The position numbers were made by a program, and so were the translations under genes. The notes under the pieces were generated by a model that did not search any database, had not been told where the DNA came from, and was given only the letters and a program-made list of their open reading frames with translations. DNA of 64,000 nt, taken from assembly GCA_002170395.1 (NCBI GenBank), contig NHEJ01000002.1:129844-193843 (forward strand), written 5' to 3'. Source of the DNA: Betaproteobacteria bacterium TMED82. Its GTDB lineage: Bacteria; Pseudomonadota; Gammaproteobacteria; Burkholderiales; Burkholderiaceae_A. Each line of letters opens with the position of its first letter. The first letter of the stretch is position 1. Below are positions 1 to 9,022 of this stretch, in pieces.

Positions 1-153
1 CTGGTATGTGTCCCTCCAAATATGGAGACTTTTAACGAGGAGGGTATAGATATCAAACTTCAGCACATAGTCACTAATGTCACGCTTGCGGAGGACAACA
101 AATTTATTCAATTTGCGGAGGAAATGAAAGAAGTTTTACAAAAAGATTCCTGA
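1..153 (+). CDS. C-terminal end of an unidentified protein (partial)
   Basis: Frame 1 is open from the first base of the window to a TGA at 151-153 and encodes about 50 residues that end in an acidic/lysine-rich helix-like tail (FAEEMKEVLQKDS). The start lies outside the window. I do not recognise the family from this fragment. It converges on the HAD gene that follows on the other strand, with about 55 bases between them. It is too short for the ORF track. Confidence 0.5.
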   Translation: MVCVPPNMETFNEEGIDIKLQHIVTNVTLAEDNKFIQFAEEMKEVLQKDS

Positions 154-208
154 GTTTTTGTTCTATTCTAAAATTTTTAAGGTAAAGATATTTTTTAATT
201 CAATTTAT

Positions 209-619
209 TCACTTGCTTAACCATTCTCGAAGTGTAATTAGTTGTTTAGTTTCAACTCCCAGGTTTGGCTCGCAAAAAATTAAACGTTTTTCTCCGGAAG
301 GAAATTCCTGTCGAGCATCATCTAATGCTCTCCAGTCTCTAATGGAGTTTAACTTCACATATTCTTGAATTTCCCTATAACGAGCATAAGGTTCGGACAC
401 AGAATCACCAGTTACTCCAATCACCTTCTCCCCTATTTTACCTAAACTACCCTTTAAATAATTCATGTCATAATACAGTCTCCAAGTTGAAGAGATAACC
501 ACCTCAAATGAAAATTCAGAAACAAGATCATCAAGCAAATAAATTTTCGAAAAAAGTTTTTTATTTAATCCAGAACTAGGATGCAATACTCCATCAAAAT
601 CTAAAAAAAGCGTCTTCAT
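209..619 (-). CDS. Small HAD-like protein (HAD_SAK type)
   Basis: The 136-residue protein opens with FLDFDGVLHPSSG, the HAD motif I with nucleophile and general-acid aspartates. It then has VVISSTWRL, which supplies the motif II serine/threonine, and a late RALDDA acidic motif. The compact size and the SSTWR motif match the HAD domain named after the Swiss Army Knife RNA-repair proteins, which is also found as stand-alone short proteins. The substrate cannot be told; nucleic-acid ends or small phosphate esters are possible. It lies just upstream of the tRNA-Ser gene on the same strand side, but no link is shown. Confidence 0.7.
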   Translation of the reverse strand: MKTLFLDFDGVLHPSSGLNKKLFSKIYLLDDLVSEFSFEVVISSTWRLYYDMNYLKGSLGKIGEKVIGVTGDSVSEPYARYREIQEYVKLNSIRDWRALDDARQEFPSGEKRLIFCEPNLGVETKQLITLREWLSK

Positions 620-651
620 TTAATTACTCAAGTTTAAACATTTGCCATTGT

Positions 652-742
652 TGGCGGAGAGAGGGGGATTCGAACCCCCGGTAGGCTATTCACCTACACA
701 CGCTTTCCAGGCGTGCGACTTAAACCACTCATCCACCTCTCC
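652..742 (-). tRNA. tRNA-Ser (anticodon GGA)
   Basis: Read on the minus strand, the sequence begins GGAGAGGTGGATGAGTGG and ends with TCTCTCC, a G discriminator and an encoded CCA. The 7-bp acceptor stem closes with one G-U pair. The anticodon loop reads CT-GGA-AA inside a GC-rich stem, giving Ser for UCC/UCU. A long variable arm (GTAGGTGAATAGCCTAC) and a GGTTCGAATCC T arm are present, as expected for a class II tRNA. The length is 91 nt including CCA. Confidence 0.97.
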
Positions 743-776
743 TATTGATTTTCTTAATCGTATGAACCATCCTTAC

Positions 777-2765
777 CTACTTCACTTTTCTAAATTGGTT
801 CAGTATTGCAGGATTTTCTAAAGTTGAAATATCTTGGGTCACCTCTACTCCTTTTGCCAAATCTCTCAAGAGCCTTCTCATAATTTTTCCAGATCGTGTT
901 TTCGGTAAATTATCTCCAAATCTAATTTCCTTAGGTTTCGCTATGGGACCAATTTCCTTCGAGACCCATGAGACTAAGTTGTTAACAAGTTTTTCATACT
1001 GTATAGAATCTGATGGTTTTTCCCCTTTTAAAACAACAAATGCTATTATTGCCTCACCACTTAAATCGTCTTCCCTCCCAACAACAGCAGCCTCCGCAAC
1101 AAGAGAGTTAGAAACCAATGCCGACTCGATCTCCATTGTACCTAACCTGTGACCTGAAACATTCAAAACATCATCTATACGACCCATTATTTTAAAATAC
1201 CTATCAGATTTATTTCTGACACAGCCATCCCCAGCAAGATAGAAACGTCCCCCTAAATCTGCCGGAAAATAAGTCTTTTTGAATCTCTCGGGATCTCCCC
1301 AAATACCTCTAATCATTGACGGCCATGGTTTTTTTATTACTAACAGACCGCCTTTTCCATCCTCGAGAATTTCGCCAGTTTCACTAACAACATCAACATC
1401 AATTCCAGGAAAAGGTAAGGTGCACGATCCAGGCACCAGAGGAGTAGCTCCTGGCAACGGGGTTATAATATGTCCTCCAGTTTCAGTCTGCCAAAAAGTA
1501 TCAACGATTGGACATCGATTACTGCCTACTGCTTCGTAATACCAAATCCATGCGGCGGGATTTATAGGCTCGCCAACAGTTCCCAGAAGACGCAATGAAC
1601 TTAAGTCATAATTAGATGGGTGAACATTGTCATCAGCACTAGACATCTTCAGTAAAGAGCGTATCGCTGTTGGGGCCGTATAAAAAATACTGACTTTATG
1701 TCTTTTTATCATATCCCAAAATCTACCAGCGTTCGGATAAACTGGCACTCCTTCAAATACAACTTGCGTTGCACCTACTGCTAAAGGTCCATAAGCTACG
1801 TAGGTATGACCAGTGATCCAACCAATATCTGCGGTACACCAAAAAATATCGTCCAGTTTTATATCAAACGTGTACTTCATAGTCAGTATTGAGTGCAAGA
1901 GATAGCCAGCAGTAGAATGCTCAATACCTTTTGGTTTACCAGTGGAACCAGAGGTGTACAAAACAAACAGTGGATGCTCAGCCTCAACCCATTCTGGTTC
2001 ACAAATATCCTCAGTACCCTCTAAAAATTTTTCAAAAAATACATCTCGAGAATCATCGAAGTTTGCCCTCGCGCCAGTGCGCTGGTAAATTATTACTTTC
2101 TTAACTAAATTGTGACTTCCGCTAAAAGAAAGAGCTTCATCAACTGCTTTTTTTAATGGTAAAGATTTTCCTCCTCTCTTTTGTTCATCGGCGGTAATTA
2201 TCAAGGAGGCACTAATATCAATAATTCTTTCTTGTAAACTTTTTGCTGAAAATCCTCCAAAAACTACAGAATGAATAATTCCAAGCCTTGCACAGGCTTG
2301 CATTGCCACAATACCCTCTATCGACATTGGCATGTAGATAATAGCTTTATCGCCCTTTTTAAATCCATATCGTTTCAAGCCATTTGCAAACTTACAAACT
2401 TTTTTTAGAAGATTTCCATAACTAACTTTTTGAACTTTTCCATCATCACCCTCAAAAATGAGAGCCAGTTTTTCCCCCAGGCCACTTTGAATATTTCTAT
2501 CTAAACAATTAAATGATGCATTTAACTTCCCGTCCTCAAACCACTTAAAAAAAGGAGCTCCTTCTTGATTTAGTGTTTTTGTAAAGTCTTGTCTCCAAGA
2601 CAATTCAGTTTTAGCGAGGGAAGCCCAATAATGTTCATAGTCATTCTCAGCTTCCTCACACAACTGAAAATACTCCTCCATACTTTTTACCTTGGCTTTT
2701 GAGGAAAAATCTGCAGACGGATAAAATCTACGTTGCTCTTGTAATGATGATTCAATCTCGGTCAT
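777..2765 (-). CDS. acs: Acetyl-CoA synthetase (AMP-forming)
   Basis: Acs activates acetate to acetyl-CoA through acetyl-adenylate in the cytoplasm. At 662 residues it has the family's usual length. It carries the N-terminal ACS segment ([20 protein letters not shown]), the adenylate-forming P-loop [11 protein letters not shown] near residue 270, the WQTETGG motif, the YLAGDG hinge region and the C-terminal SGKIMRR lysine near 627 that is acetylated in known Acs proteins. It is divergent from the fumarase gene with only 85 bases between starts, so acetate activation and a TCA-cycle enzyme share a control region. It ends 35 bases upstream of tRNA-Ser on the same strand. Confidence 0.97.
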   Translation of the reverse strand: MTEIESSLQEQRRFYPSADFSSKAKVKSMEEYFQLCEEAENDYEHYWASLAKTELSWRQDFTKTLNQEGAPFFKWFEDGKLNASFNCLDRNIQSGLGEKLALIFEGDDGKVQKVSYGNLLKKVCKFANGLKRYGFKKGDKAIIYMPMSIEGIVAMQACARLGIIHSVVFGGFSAKSLQERIIDISASLIITADEQKRGGKSLPLKKAVDEALSFSGSHNLVKKVIIYQRTGARANFDDSRDVFFEKFLEGTEDICEPEWVEAEHPLFVLYTSGSTGKPKGIEHSTAGYLLHSILTMKYTFDIKLDDIFWCTADIGWITGHTYVAYGPLAVGATQVVFEGVPVYPNAGRFWDMIKRHKVSIFYTAPTAIRSLLKMSSADDNVHPSNYDLSSLRLLGTVGEPINPAAWIWYYEAVGSNRCPIVDTFWQTETGGHIITPLPGATPLVPGSCTLPFPGIDVDVVSETGEILEDGKGGLLVIKKPWPSMIRGIWGDPERFKKTYFPADLGGRFYLAGDGCVRNKSDRYFKIMGRIDDVLNVSGHRLGTMEIESALVSNSLVAEAAVVGREDDLSGEAIIAFVVLKGEKPSDSIQYEKLVNNLVSWVSKEIGPIAKPKEIRFGDNLPKTRSGKIMRRLLRDLAKGVEVTQDISTLENPAILNQFRKVK

Positions 2766-2850
2766 AATTTAGGTTTCCCGTTACGAATTAAGCAAAAGTG
2801 CAGTTTTTTAATAGCTGAGTAGGATAGTACCAAAAAAAGAGAAATGAAAC

Positions 2851-4353
2851 ATGATAAAAGCACAAGATATTGTTGATAGCGTTGCTGAAGCATTTCAATT
2901 TATAAGCTACTATCACCCAAAAGATTTTTTAGACGCCCTTCACAACGCATATGAGCTTGAAGAGTCAAAACCGGCGAAAGATGCTCTAGCTCAGATATTA
3001 ACTAACAGTAAAATGAGTGCCACTGATAAAAGGCCTTTATGTCAAGATACTGGCATTGCTACTGTTTTTGTAACAATCGGCCAAAAATGTATCCTTGATA
3101 CTAGTAAGTATTCAATAGAGGAATTAATAAACGAAGGGGTAAGATGCGCCTATTTGAATGAGGACAATCCATTAAGAGCCTCAGTTCTTAAAGAACCGTA
3201 TGGATCTAGAGTAAATACGCGGGATAATACTCCAGCTGTTATTCATTGTGAATTTGACAATAGTTCAGAGATAGATTTCATTTGTGCAGCTAAAGGTGGT
3301 GGATCTGAGGCTAAAGCAAAGTTATTCATGTTGAACCCTAGTGATTCGATTTCAGATACCATTGTTGAATCAATTCCGAGTATGGGCGCGGGTTGGTGCC
3401 CACCTGGAATTTTAGGGGTTGGGATAGGGGGTACCCCAGAAAAGGCTATGTTGCTTGCAAAAAAATCTTTGATGTCACCAGTGAATATGCTTGCTTTACT
3501 AAAGGCTGGTCCAAAAAACAAGTCAGAAGAATTAAGGTTGGAACTTTACCACCGCATTAATTCTTTAGGGATAGGTGCTCAGGGACTTGGAGGGGTTACA
3601 ACTGTTCTAGATGTTAAGCTTTTGGAATATCCCACGCATGCAGCAAATTTACCTGTCGGCATTATTCCCAATTGTGCCGCTACTCGACATATTCATTTTT
3701 GTTTAGATGGGACAGGTCCAGCCACATTTACTCCTCCGAGAGACAATGATTATCCTAGCGTAAATTGGAAACCTGATTTTAACCAAGCTAAAAAAGTGGA
3801 GTTATCTCAGTTGACAAAAGAAACTATAAAATCTTGGAAGGCAGGTGACCAACTCTTATTATCCGGACTATTACTTACGGGGAGAGATGCAGCTCACAAA
3901 AGAATTATGGATTTTCTCGATCAAAAAACCCCTTTGCCCGTTAACTTCAAAAATAGAATTATTTATTATGTTGGTCCAGTTGATCCGGTCAGAGACGAAG
4001 CAGTGGGTCCAGCTGGTCCAACAACTGCTACTAGAATGGATAAATTTACTGAGCGCATGCTTGAAGAAACTGGGCTGCTAGGAATGATAGGTAAAGCTGA
4101 AAGAGGGATAGAGACAGTAAATTCTATTAAAAAACATAAATCAGTTTACCTCATCGGTGTTGGGGGAGCCGCTTACTTAGTTAGTAAGGCTATAAAAAAA
4201 GCTACTTTAGTAGCCTTCGAGGATTTAGGTATGGAAGCTATTTATGAATTCGAAGTTGAAGATATGCCGGTTACTGTTGCAGTAGATAATCTTGGTAATT
4301 CAGTTCATGACTTGGGGCCAGCAAAGTGGAAAATAAAACTTGAATCGGTGTAA
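2851..4353 (+). CDS. fumA: Class I fumarate hydratase (4Fe-4S)
   Basis: The enzyme reversibly hydrates fumarate to L-malate. The 500-residue chain contains both the alpha domain (RPLCQDTG, GGGSEAK) and the beta domain (LLLTGRDAAHKRI, GPAGPTTATRMD) of single-chain class I iron-sulfur fumarases. Three candidate cluster cysteines are visible, near residues 64 (PLCQD), 182 (GWCPPG) and 276 (PNCAATRH). The protein is somewhat shorter than E. coli FumA/FumB, at about 550. A GAAATGAAAC context precedes the ATG. The cluster would depend on the ISC operon found elsewhere in this window. It is tail-to-tail with the GlcG-like gene. Confidence 0.93.
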   Translation: MIKAQDIVDSVAEAFQFISYYHPKDFLDALHNAYELEESKPAKDALAQILTNSKMSATDKRPLCQDTGIATVFVTIGQKCILDTSKYSIEELINEGVRCAYLNEDNPLRASVLKEPYGSRVNTRDNTPAVIHCEFDNSSEIDFICAAKGGGSEAKAKLFMLNPSDSISDTIVESIPSMGAGWCPPGILGVGIGGTPEKAMLLAKKSLMSPVNMLALLKAGPKNKSEELRLELYHRINSLGIGAQGLGGVTTVLDVKLLEYPTHAANLPVGIIPNCAATRHIHFCLDGTGPATFTPPRDNDYPSVNWKPDFNQAKKVELSQLTKETIKSWKAGDQLLLSGLLLTGRDAAHKRIMDFLDQKTPLPVNFKNRIIYYVGPVDPVRDEAVGPAGPTTATRMDKFTERMLEETGLLGMIGKAERGIETVNSIKKHKSVYLIGVGGAAYLVSKAIKKATLVAFEDLGMEAIYEFEVEDMPVTVAVDNLGNSVHDLGPAKWKIKLESV

Positions 4354-4359
4354 TTTGTG

Positions 4360-4788
4360 TCACTCATTTTTATTTTCAATTGATCCTATGAAATTTCTAA
4401 TACCCTGCTCTGCTACGAGTGCGTCGTCTGACGCTTTTAAATTAGATACACCTACCCCACCTATGCAATATTCGTGCACGAATATAGGTAAACCACCTTC
4501 CATTAACCCTTTTAGATCTGGCACTGAAAGAAAAGCGAGTCTTCCTTCGTTTATTACTGTTTCATAAGCTTTTGATGGCCTACGGCCTAGAACAGATGTT
4601 CTGGCCTTATGCCAAGCAATAGTGGATGAGATCGGCGGTACCGTATAATCTCTCTGCAACCAGAGTAAATTACCTCCATCGTCACAAACTGCAACGCAAA
4701 CTTCCCAATTCTTCCCCTTAGCGAACTTCAAACAAGTTTTACCAATTGCCTCAGCATGATCGGCCGTTAAGATCGGTTTAGTCAACAT
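4360..4788 (-). CDS. GlcG/HbpS family protein (DUF336)
   Basis: A short GlcG/HbpS-fold protein of 142 residues. ILTADHAEAIGKTCLKFAKGK, VAVCDDGGNLLWLQRDYTVPPISSTIAWHKARTS and the late HEYCIGGVGVSN glycine-rich loop are typical. Members are known as heme-binding HbpS proteins and as accessory proteins of glycolate/diol metabolism, so the ligand remains open. The ORF track starts four codons earlier at a TTG, but the ATG used here sits five bases after GGAGG and is the better start. Its stop is six bases from the fumarase stop on the other strand. Confidence 0.82.
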   Translation of the reverse strand: MLTKPILTADHAEAIGKTCLKFAKGKNWEVCVAVCDDGGNLLWLQRDYTVPPISSTIAWHKARTSVLGRRPSKAYETVINEGRLAFLSVPDLKGLMEGGLPIFVHEYCIGGVGVSNLKASDDALVAEQGIRNFIGSIENKNE

Positions 4789-4924
4789 TAAAACCTCCAA
4801 ATATGATTAGTATGACATTAAATTTGTCTTAAATATACCTTGGCAATATTGCAAATAGTTCTCATTATTATTAAGATAAAGTTCAGTTCAATGATTAAAA
4901 TTTTGTCAACAAAGGATTAAGATA

Positions 4925-5968
4925 GTGATTACCCAGAGCAAAAACCTTGCAATAATCAATTGTGTTATTTTATTTACTCTATTGAGTTGCTCAGTGAACA
5001 TGTCAGCAAAAAGTGATGAGGTCGTGAATGTTTATACCTCGCGACATTATGATATTGATGGCCTGATTTACAAAAATTTCACTGAAGAAACTGGAATACG
5101 AGTAAAAGAAGTGTCTTCAAAAGATCAGGCCTTACTTGAGCGATTAAAAAATGAGGGGTCTAACAGTCCGGCTGATATTCTAATTCTTGCGGATGCAGCC
5201 AGGCTTTACAAAGCGCAAAGTTCTGGATTTTTTCAAACTTTAAACTCAGTTAAATTAAAAATTGCAATTCCCGATCAATTCCGGTCAGGCGATTCGTGGG
5301 TTGGATTAACTACAAGAGCTAGAATTATTGTCTTTAATAAAGAAAGATTTTCAATTGATGATGTAAAAACCTACGAAGACTTAGCGGACAAGAAATTTAA
5401 AAATCAATTTTGCAGTAGAACATCTTCTCACCCATACATGCTATCGTTAATTTCAAGTTTGATTACCAATTTGGGGGAAAAAGAGGCTAAAGCTTGGGCT
5501 AAGAAAGTAGTGTCTAACCAGGCCAGGAAGCCAAAGGGTGGAGACACAGATCAAATGAGAGCGATAGCTTCAGGAGAATGCGGAGTCGCTCTTACAAACA
5601 GTTACTACCTTGTTAGGCTAATGCGTTCAAAAAGCCCAAAAGATCAAAGAGTGATTAATGCTATTGGATATAGCATGCCAAATCAATTGAGTTTTGGAAC
5701 ACACATCAATGTTACAGGCGGTGGAATTTTGAAAAATGCTCCTAACCCTGATAATGCACGGCGATTTTTGGAATATTTAGCTTCACGGAATGCTCAAAAA
5801 ATTTTCGCCGAGCGAAATAATGAATGGCCCATACTAGAAGATTTACCAATAAAAAACACTGCGCTCTCTTCCCTCGGAGAATTCAAACGAGACAGACTTT
5901 CAATAGAACTTATCGGTAAAAACCAGTTTAAAGCCCAGAGTTTGGCAGATAGTGTAAATTGGAGATAA
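4925..5968 (+). CDS. Periplasmic Fe(3+)-binding protein of an ABC importer (FbpA/FutA type)
   Basis: An iron-type solute-binding protein of 347 residues starting at GTG after an AAGGATT ribosome site. The N-terminus is hydrophobic and ends in LLSC, so it is probably lipid-anchored rather than freely periplasmic. NVYTSRHYDIDGLIYKNF matches the start of FutA/FbpA/IdiA proteins, and LTNSYYLVRL carries the paired tyrosines that bind iron in the family. TGGGILKNAPNPDNARRFLEYL is the usual C-lobe signature. No permease or ATPase gene is adjacent, so its transporter must be encoded elsewhere. Confidence 0.88.
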   Translation: MITQSKNLAIINCVILFTLLSCSVNMSAKSDEVVNVYTSRHYDIDGLIYKNFTEETGIRVKEVSSKDQALLERLKNEGSNSPADILILADAARLYKAQSSGFFQTLNSVKLKIAIPDQFRSGDSWVGLTTRARIIVFNKERFSIDDVKTYEDLADKKFKNQFCSRTSSHPYMLSLISSLITNLGEKEAKAWAKKVVSNQARKPKGGDTDQMRAIASGECGVALTNSYYLVRLMRSKSPKDQRVINAIGYSMPNQLSFGTHINVTGGGILKNAPNPDNARRFLEYLASRNAQKIFAERNNEWPILEDLPIKNTALSSLGEFKRDRLSIELIGKNQFKAQSLADSVNWR

Positions 5969-5986
5969 TTTATAATTTTCTGTAAG

Positions 5987-6964
5987 TTAATCCTTTTTTT
6001 TTGGCAAAAAATTTTTTACTACCGAAATTTGATTCAAGTGCATCAAGGTTGGCACGTGTCCGACTCCTTCAAACTCCACCATCATAGGTTTAGGGCCTCG
6101 ATCTATCATCTTTAAAGCAATGTCTCTAGATAATATTTTACTTTGCTCGCCTCTAACCAATAATGTTGGGCAAGTTATTAGGTCGTAAATAGTCCATAAA
6201 TTTAAATTACGGATTGCTTCTATATTTTTTGTACTTAAATTTTCCCCATAAATATGACTTAACGGAGACGCCAGTATAGCTGGATCATAATGAATTATGT
6301 AACTATTAGAGATCTCATTTTTTCGTACAAAGGCCTCAGTCAATATCCGCCATTGATTATTTGAGTGAAAACCGAATTCTTTAAAGCTTCTTTTTACGTA
6401 ATTTTTTGCTTCGGCAAAGTCAAAAAATTCAAGGAATTTTTCTTTCCTTGCTAAGGAAGCCAACTCCTCCAACTTTGAAAAATTGATCTCTGGCCCCACA
6501 TCATTCAGAATCAGGGACTCTACGATAATATTATTTAAGTTCTTTTTTTTTAGGAAATATTGCTTAACATTTAAGCTAAATGTTAACTCGTCCTTTATTG
6601 CCGAAGTTGCTAAAAACATACCTAGTAATCCTCCTAAAGAGGTTCCTATAATATGTACTTTAGAAAGGCTAAGTTGACTGCACATATCGATCAAATCAGA
6701 AATATACTGTGGAATATTGTAAAAGTTTTTATTTTGCAGCCATGAGGATTTACCTCTACCAATCAGGTCAGGACATAAAACCCGGAATTCCCTTGATAAC
6801 TCTCCCGCGAGAATTGAGAAATCCCCACTAGATCTGGTGTACCCATGTAAACAAATCACAACATTCGGGTTATCTTTTCTGCCCCATTCACGCACCACCA
6901 TTGTATGCTCCTGAAAAAAAGTCGAGCATTTTATGTTGATGTAGTTCTCTCTACTTTCGTCCAA
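5987..6964 (-). CDS. Alpha/beta-hydrolase fold protein
   Basis: The 325-residue protein has HGYTRSSGDF as oxyanion-hole region, HIIGTSLGG as nucleophile elbow (serine near residue 109), a late aspartate region, and GHVPTLMH supplying the histidine. RPDLIGRGKSSW (as CPDLIGRGKS) is also typical of the family. The substrate cannot be predicted. It lies ten bases downstream of tatD on the same strand and is probably cotranscribed with it. Confidence 0.85.
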   Translation of the reverse strand: MDESRENYINIKCSTFFQEHTMVVREWGRKDNPNVVICLHGYTRSSGDFSILAGELSREFRVLCPDLIGRGKSSWLQNKNFYNIPQYISDLIDMCSQLSLSKVHIIGTSLGGLLGMFLATSAIKDELTFSLNVKQYFLKKKNLNNIIVESLILNDVGPEINFSKLEELASLARKEKFLEFFDFAEAKNYVKRSFKEFGFHSNNQWRILTEAFVRKNEISNSYIIHYDPAILASPLSHIYGENLSTKNIEAIRNLNLWTIYDLITCPTLLVRGEQSKILSRDIALKMIDRGPKPMMVEFEGVGHVPTLMHLNQISVVKNFLPKKKD

Positions 6965-6973
6965 TAATAATCC

Positions 6974-7762
6974 TTAATTGATGAAAGCTAATTTTGGGAA
7001 AACACGACATATATTTTTCATTGCATGCTGAGAGACATGAGAAATACTATTATTTCTAATACTCGCAAAACTACTTACAATCCTAGGAATTTGTGCTGGG
7101 GAATTCTTTTTTTCCTGAGATATCCAAGAGGGCGACATATCAGGAGAGTCTGTTTCAAAAACATAAGCACTATCAGGAATTTCCAGAGCGATTTTTCTAA
7201 TTCGTTTTGCTCTTTCAAAGGTCAAACTTCCACCAAAACCCAAGAGCAACCCAAGCCTTAAAAAATTTTTTGTCTGTATATCGCTTCCATTAAAAGCATG
7301 AGCAATACCGTTTGAAATTTTATACTTTCGTAAATATTTTAGAGTAAGATCGTGACTTCGTCTGACATGCAAAACCACAGGCAGATTAAAACTTGATGCT
7401 ATCTTTAATTGTTCAATAAAAAACCAAAGCATTTTTTCTTTGTTAAATTCGGAAATAAAAAAATCCAGTCCTATCTCCCCGATGCCGACAAATTTAGGAT
7501 CATTAAATGACGCTATAACACACTGCTTTAGTTTAATTAGGTCACTCTCATCTGAGTCATTAATATGGCAAGGGTGAATTCCTAAACAATAAAAAATACC
7601 TTGAAATTTATGAGCTAAACTTTTTACCTGTTGAAAATTTTTTCTTCCAACAGATGGCAAAAGAAAATACCTAACGCCATTTCTAGTCGCAGAAGTAATT
7701 TCGTACTCTGGATCCTCCAGAAAGTCTAAATGACAATGCGTGTCAAAAAAGATATGCTTCAT
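6974..7762 (-). CDS. tatD: TatD-family metal-dependent deoxyribonuclease
   Basis: The protein of 262 residues opens with FFDTHCHLDF, the HxH metal ligands of the TIM-barrel TatD family. Further ligands are seen in GIGEIGLDFF, VVLHVRR, GIAHAFNG and ETDSPDMSP. TatD proteins act as 3'-5' DNases in DNA repair and turnover. The gene is divergent from the DUF2062 gene, with starts overlapping or abutting, and is followed by an alpha/beta hydrolase in the same direction. The lolC-lolD-tatD-DUF2062 neighbourhood supports the assignment. Confidence 0.93.
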   Translation of the reverse strand: MKHIFFDTHCHLDFLEDPEYEITSATRNGVRYFLLPSVGRKNFQQVKSLAHKFQGIFYCLGIHPCHINDSDESDLIKLKQCVIASFNDPKFVGIGEIGLDFFISEFNKEKMLWFFIEQLKIASSFNLPVVLHVRRSHDLTLKYLRKYKISNGIAHAFNGSDIQTKNFLRLGLLLGFGGSLTFERAKRIRKIALEIPDSAYVFETDSPDMSPSWISQEKKNSPAQIPRIVSSFASIRNNSISHVSQHAMKNICRVFPKLAFIN

Positions 7763-8332
7763 TTTATGAGTCCAAAATTACAAAATCTTTTAAAAATACA
7801 GGAATTAAAAAAGTCAAAAGCTTTAAAAAACTTTCAACACATTTTAGACAATCCAAAGTACCGTTCCTACACTCAAAACTCTGTAGCTGTTTCCGTCGCT
7901 ATTGGTCTCTTTTGCGGCCTCCTACCTGCGCCATTTCAAATGCTAAGCGCGGCAACCGCTTCTTACCTGTTTCAAACCAACATTCTCATAGCAGTAGGGC
8001 TTACCCTTTATAGTAACCCAATGACCATAGTTCCGCTATACTATCTTGGCTACAAGATTGGGGAATCCGTTTTGGGACTTAGGATATATAAGTCCGATGA
8101 AACATACATCGAAAAAAGCAATTTATTAAATTGGCAAAACCTTTTTTTGGAAGACACTACGAACTTTAATCAATTTTTCTCTCAAATAAGCACTGAATCC
8201 TTCTCTACGGTGAGTTGGAATCTAATCGTGGGGAATTTCATTTTAGCCATTAGTTTAGCAGTCTCAGGGTTTATACTCACCCACATTATTTGGCAGACTG
8301 TAAAGGTTCTCAAAAACTTTAGGTCAAATTAA
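7730..8332 (+). CDS. DUF2062 membrane protein
   Basis: A 200-residue membrane protein of the DUF2062 family. It has NSVAVSVAIGLFCGLLPAPFQMLSAATASYLF followed by SNPMTIVPLYYLGYKIG and a C-terminal transmembrane helix (LIVGNFILAISLAVSGFILTHII). The function is not established. The start is uncertain: the ORF-track ATG lies inside the tatD coding strand, and in-frame ATGs at 7754 and 7766 are equally possible, the last leaving no overlap. The stop overlaps the end of lolD on the other strand by nine bases. Confidence 0.85.
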   Translation: MTMRVKKDMLHFMSPKLQNLLKIQELKKSKALKNFQHILDNPKYRSYTQNSVAVSVAIGLFCGLLPAPFQMLSAATASYLFQTNILIAVGLTLYSNPMTIVPLYYLGYKIGESVLGLRIYKSDETYIEKSNLLNWQNLFLEDTTNFNQFFSQISTESFSTVSWNLIVGNFILAISLAVSGFILTHIIWQTVKVLKNFRSN

Positions 8333-8998
8333 TGTGATAGTTTTACTGCACCCCGCAGCAATAGTCAAATCGTGTGTAACAATTATTAAGGCTGACTGAT
8401 TTTCTTGAGCTTGGTCTAATAAGACACTAAAAATTTGATTAGCATTCTCGTTATCTAAATTTCCAGTTGGCTCGTCAGCCAACACTAATTTCGGTGCATT
8501 CACAACCGATCGGGCAATGGCAACTCTTTGCCTTTCACCTCCTGAAAGCATAGATGGAAGGTGCTTTGTTCGCTTACTTAATCCAACCTTACTCAAAAGC
8601 TCCTTAGCTTTTTCCTCCTCATCTTTACTACAGATACCTGCAACAAGAAGCGGCATTAGAACATTTTCTAAAACATTGAACTCTGGGAGCAAGTGATGAA
8701 ACTGATATACAAATCCGAGAGATTCTCTCCTCAGTCTTGTTCTATTACTGTCACTCATAGAGCTTATAGAATCTCCTAATAGCTTAACTTCCCCCCGAGT
8801 TGGCTTTTCGAGCCCACCCATAATATGAAGTAAGGTACTTTTACCACTTCCCGATGGTCCAGTAATTGCAAGAACTTCACCAAAGCTAACCTCTAAAGAT
8901 ATTTTTTTTAACGCCACAACGCTCTCACCAGCAACTGAGTAAATTTTTTCTACATCATTTAACTTTAGGAGAATATTGCATGGGTCAACCTTCCTCAT
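8324..8998 (-). CDS. lolD: Lipoprotein-release ABC transporter ATP-binding protein LolD
   Basis: LolD powers extraction of outer-membrane lipoproteins from the inner membrane with LolC/E. Walker A is GPSGSGKSTLLH (near residue 45), the signature is LSGGERQRVAIAR, Walker B is LVLADEPTGNLD, and the switch histidine is in VTHD. The length of 224 residues is normal for the family. It follows the lolC-type gene on the same strand after 24 bases, forming the usual operon. Confidence 0.95.
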   Translation of the reverse strand: MRKVDPCNILLKLNDVEKIYSVAGESVVALKKISLEVSFGEVLAITGPSGSGKSTLLHIMGGLEKPTRGEVKLLGDSISSMSDSNRTRLRRESLGFVYQFHHLLPEFNVLENVLMPLLVAGICSKDEEEKAKELLSKVGLSKRTKHLPSMLSGGERQRVAIARSVVNAPKLVLADEPTGNLDNENANQIFSVLLDQAQENQSALIIVTHDLTIAAGCSKTITLI

Positions 8999-9022
8999 AT
9001 TTAATTTTTCTTCAAATCAATT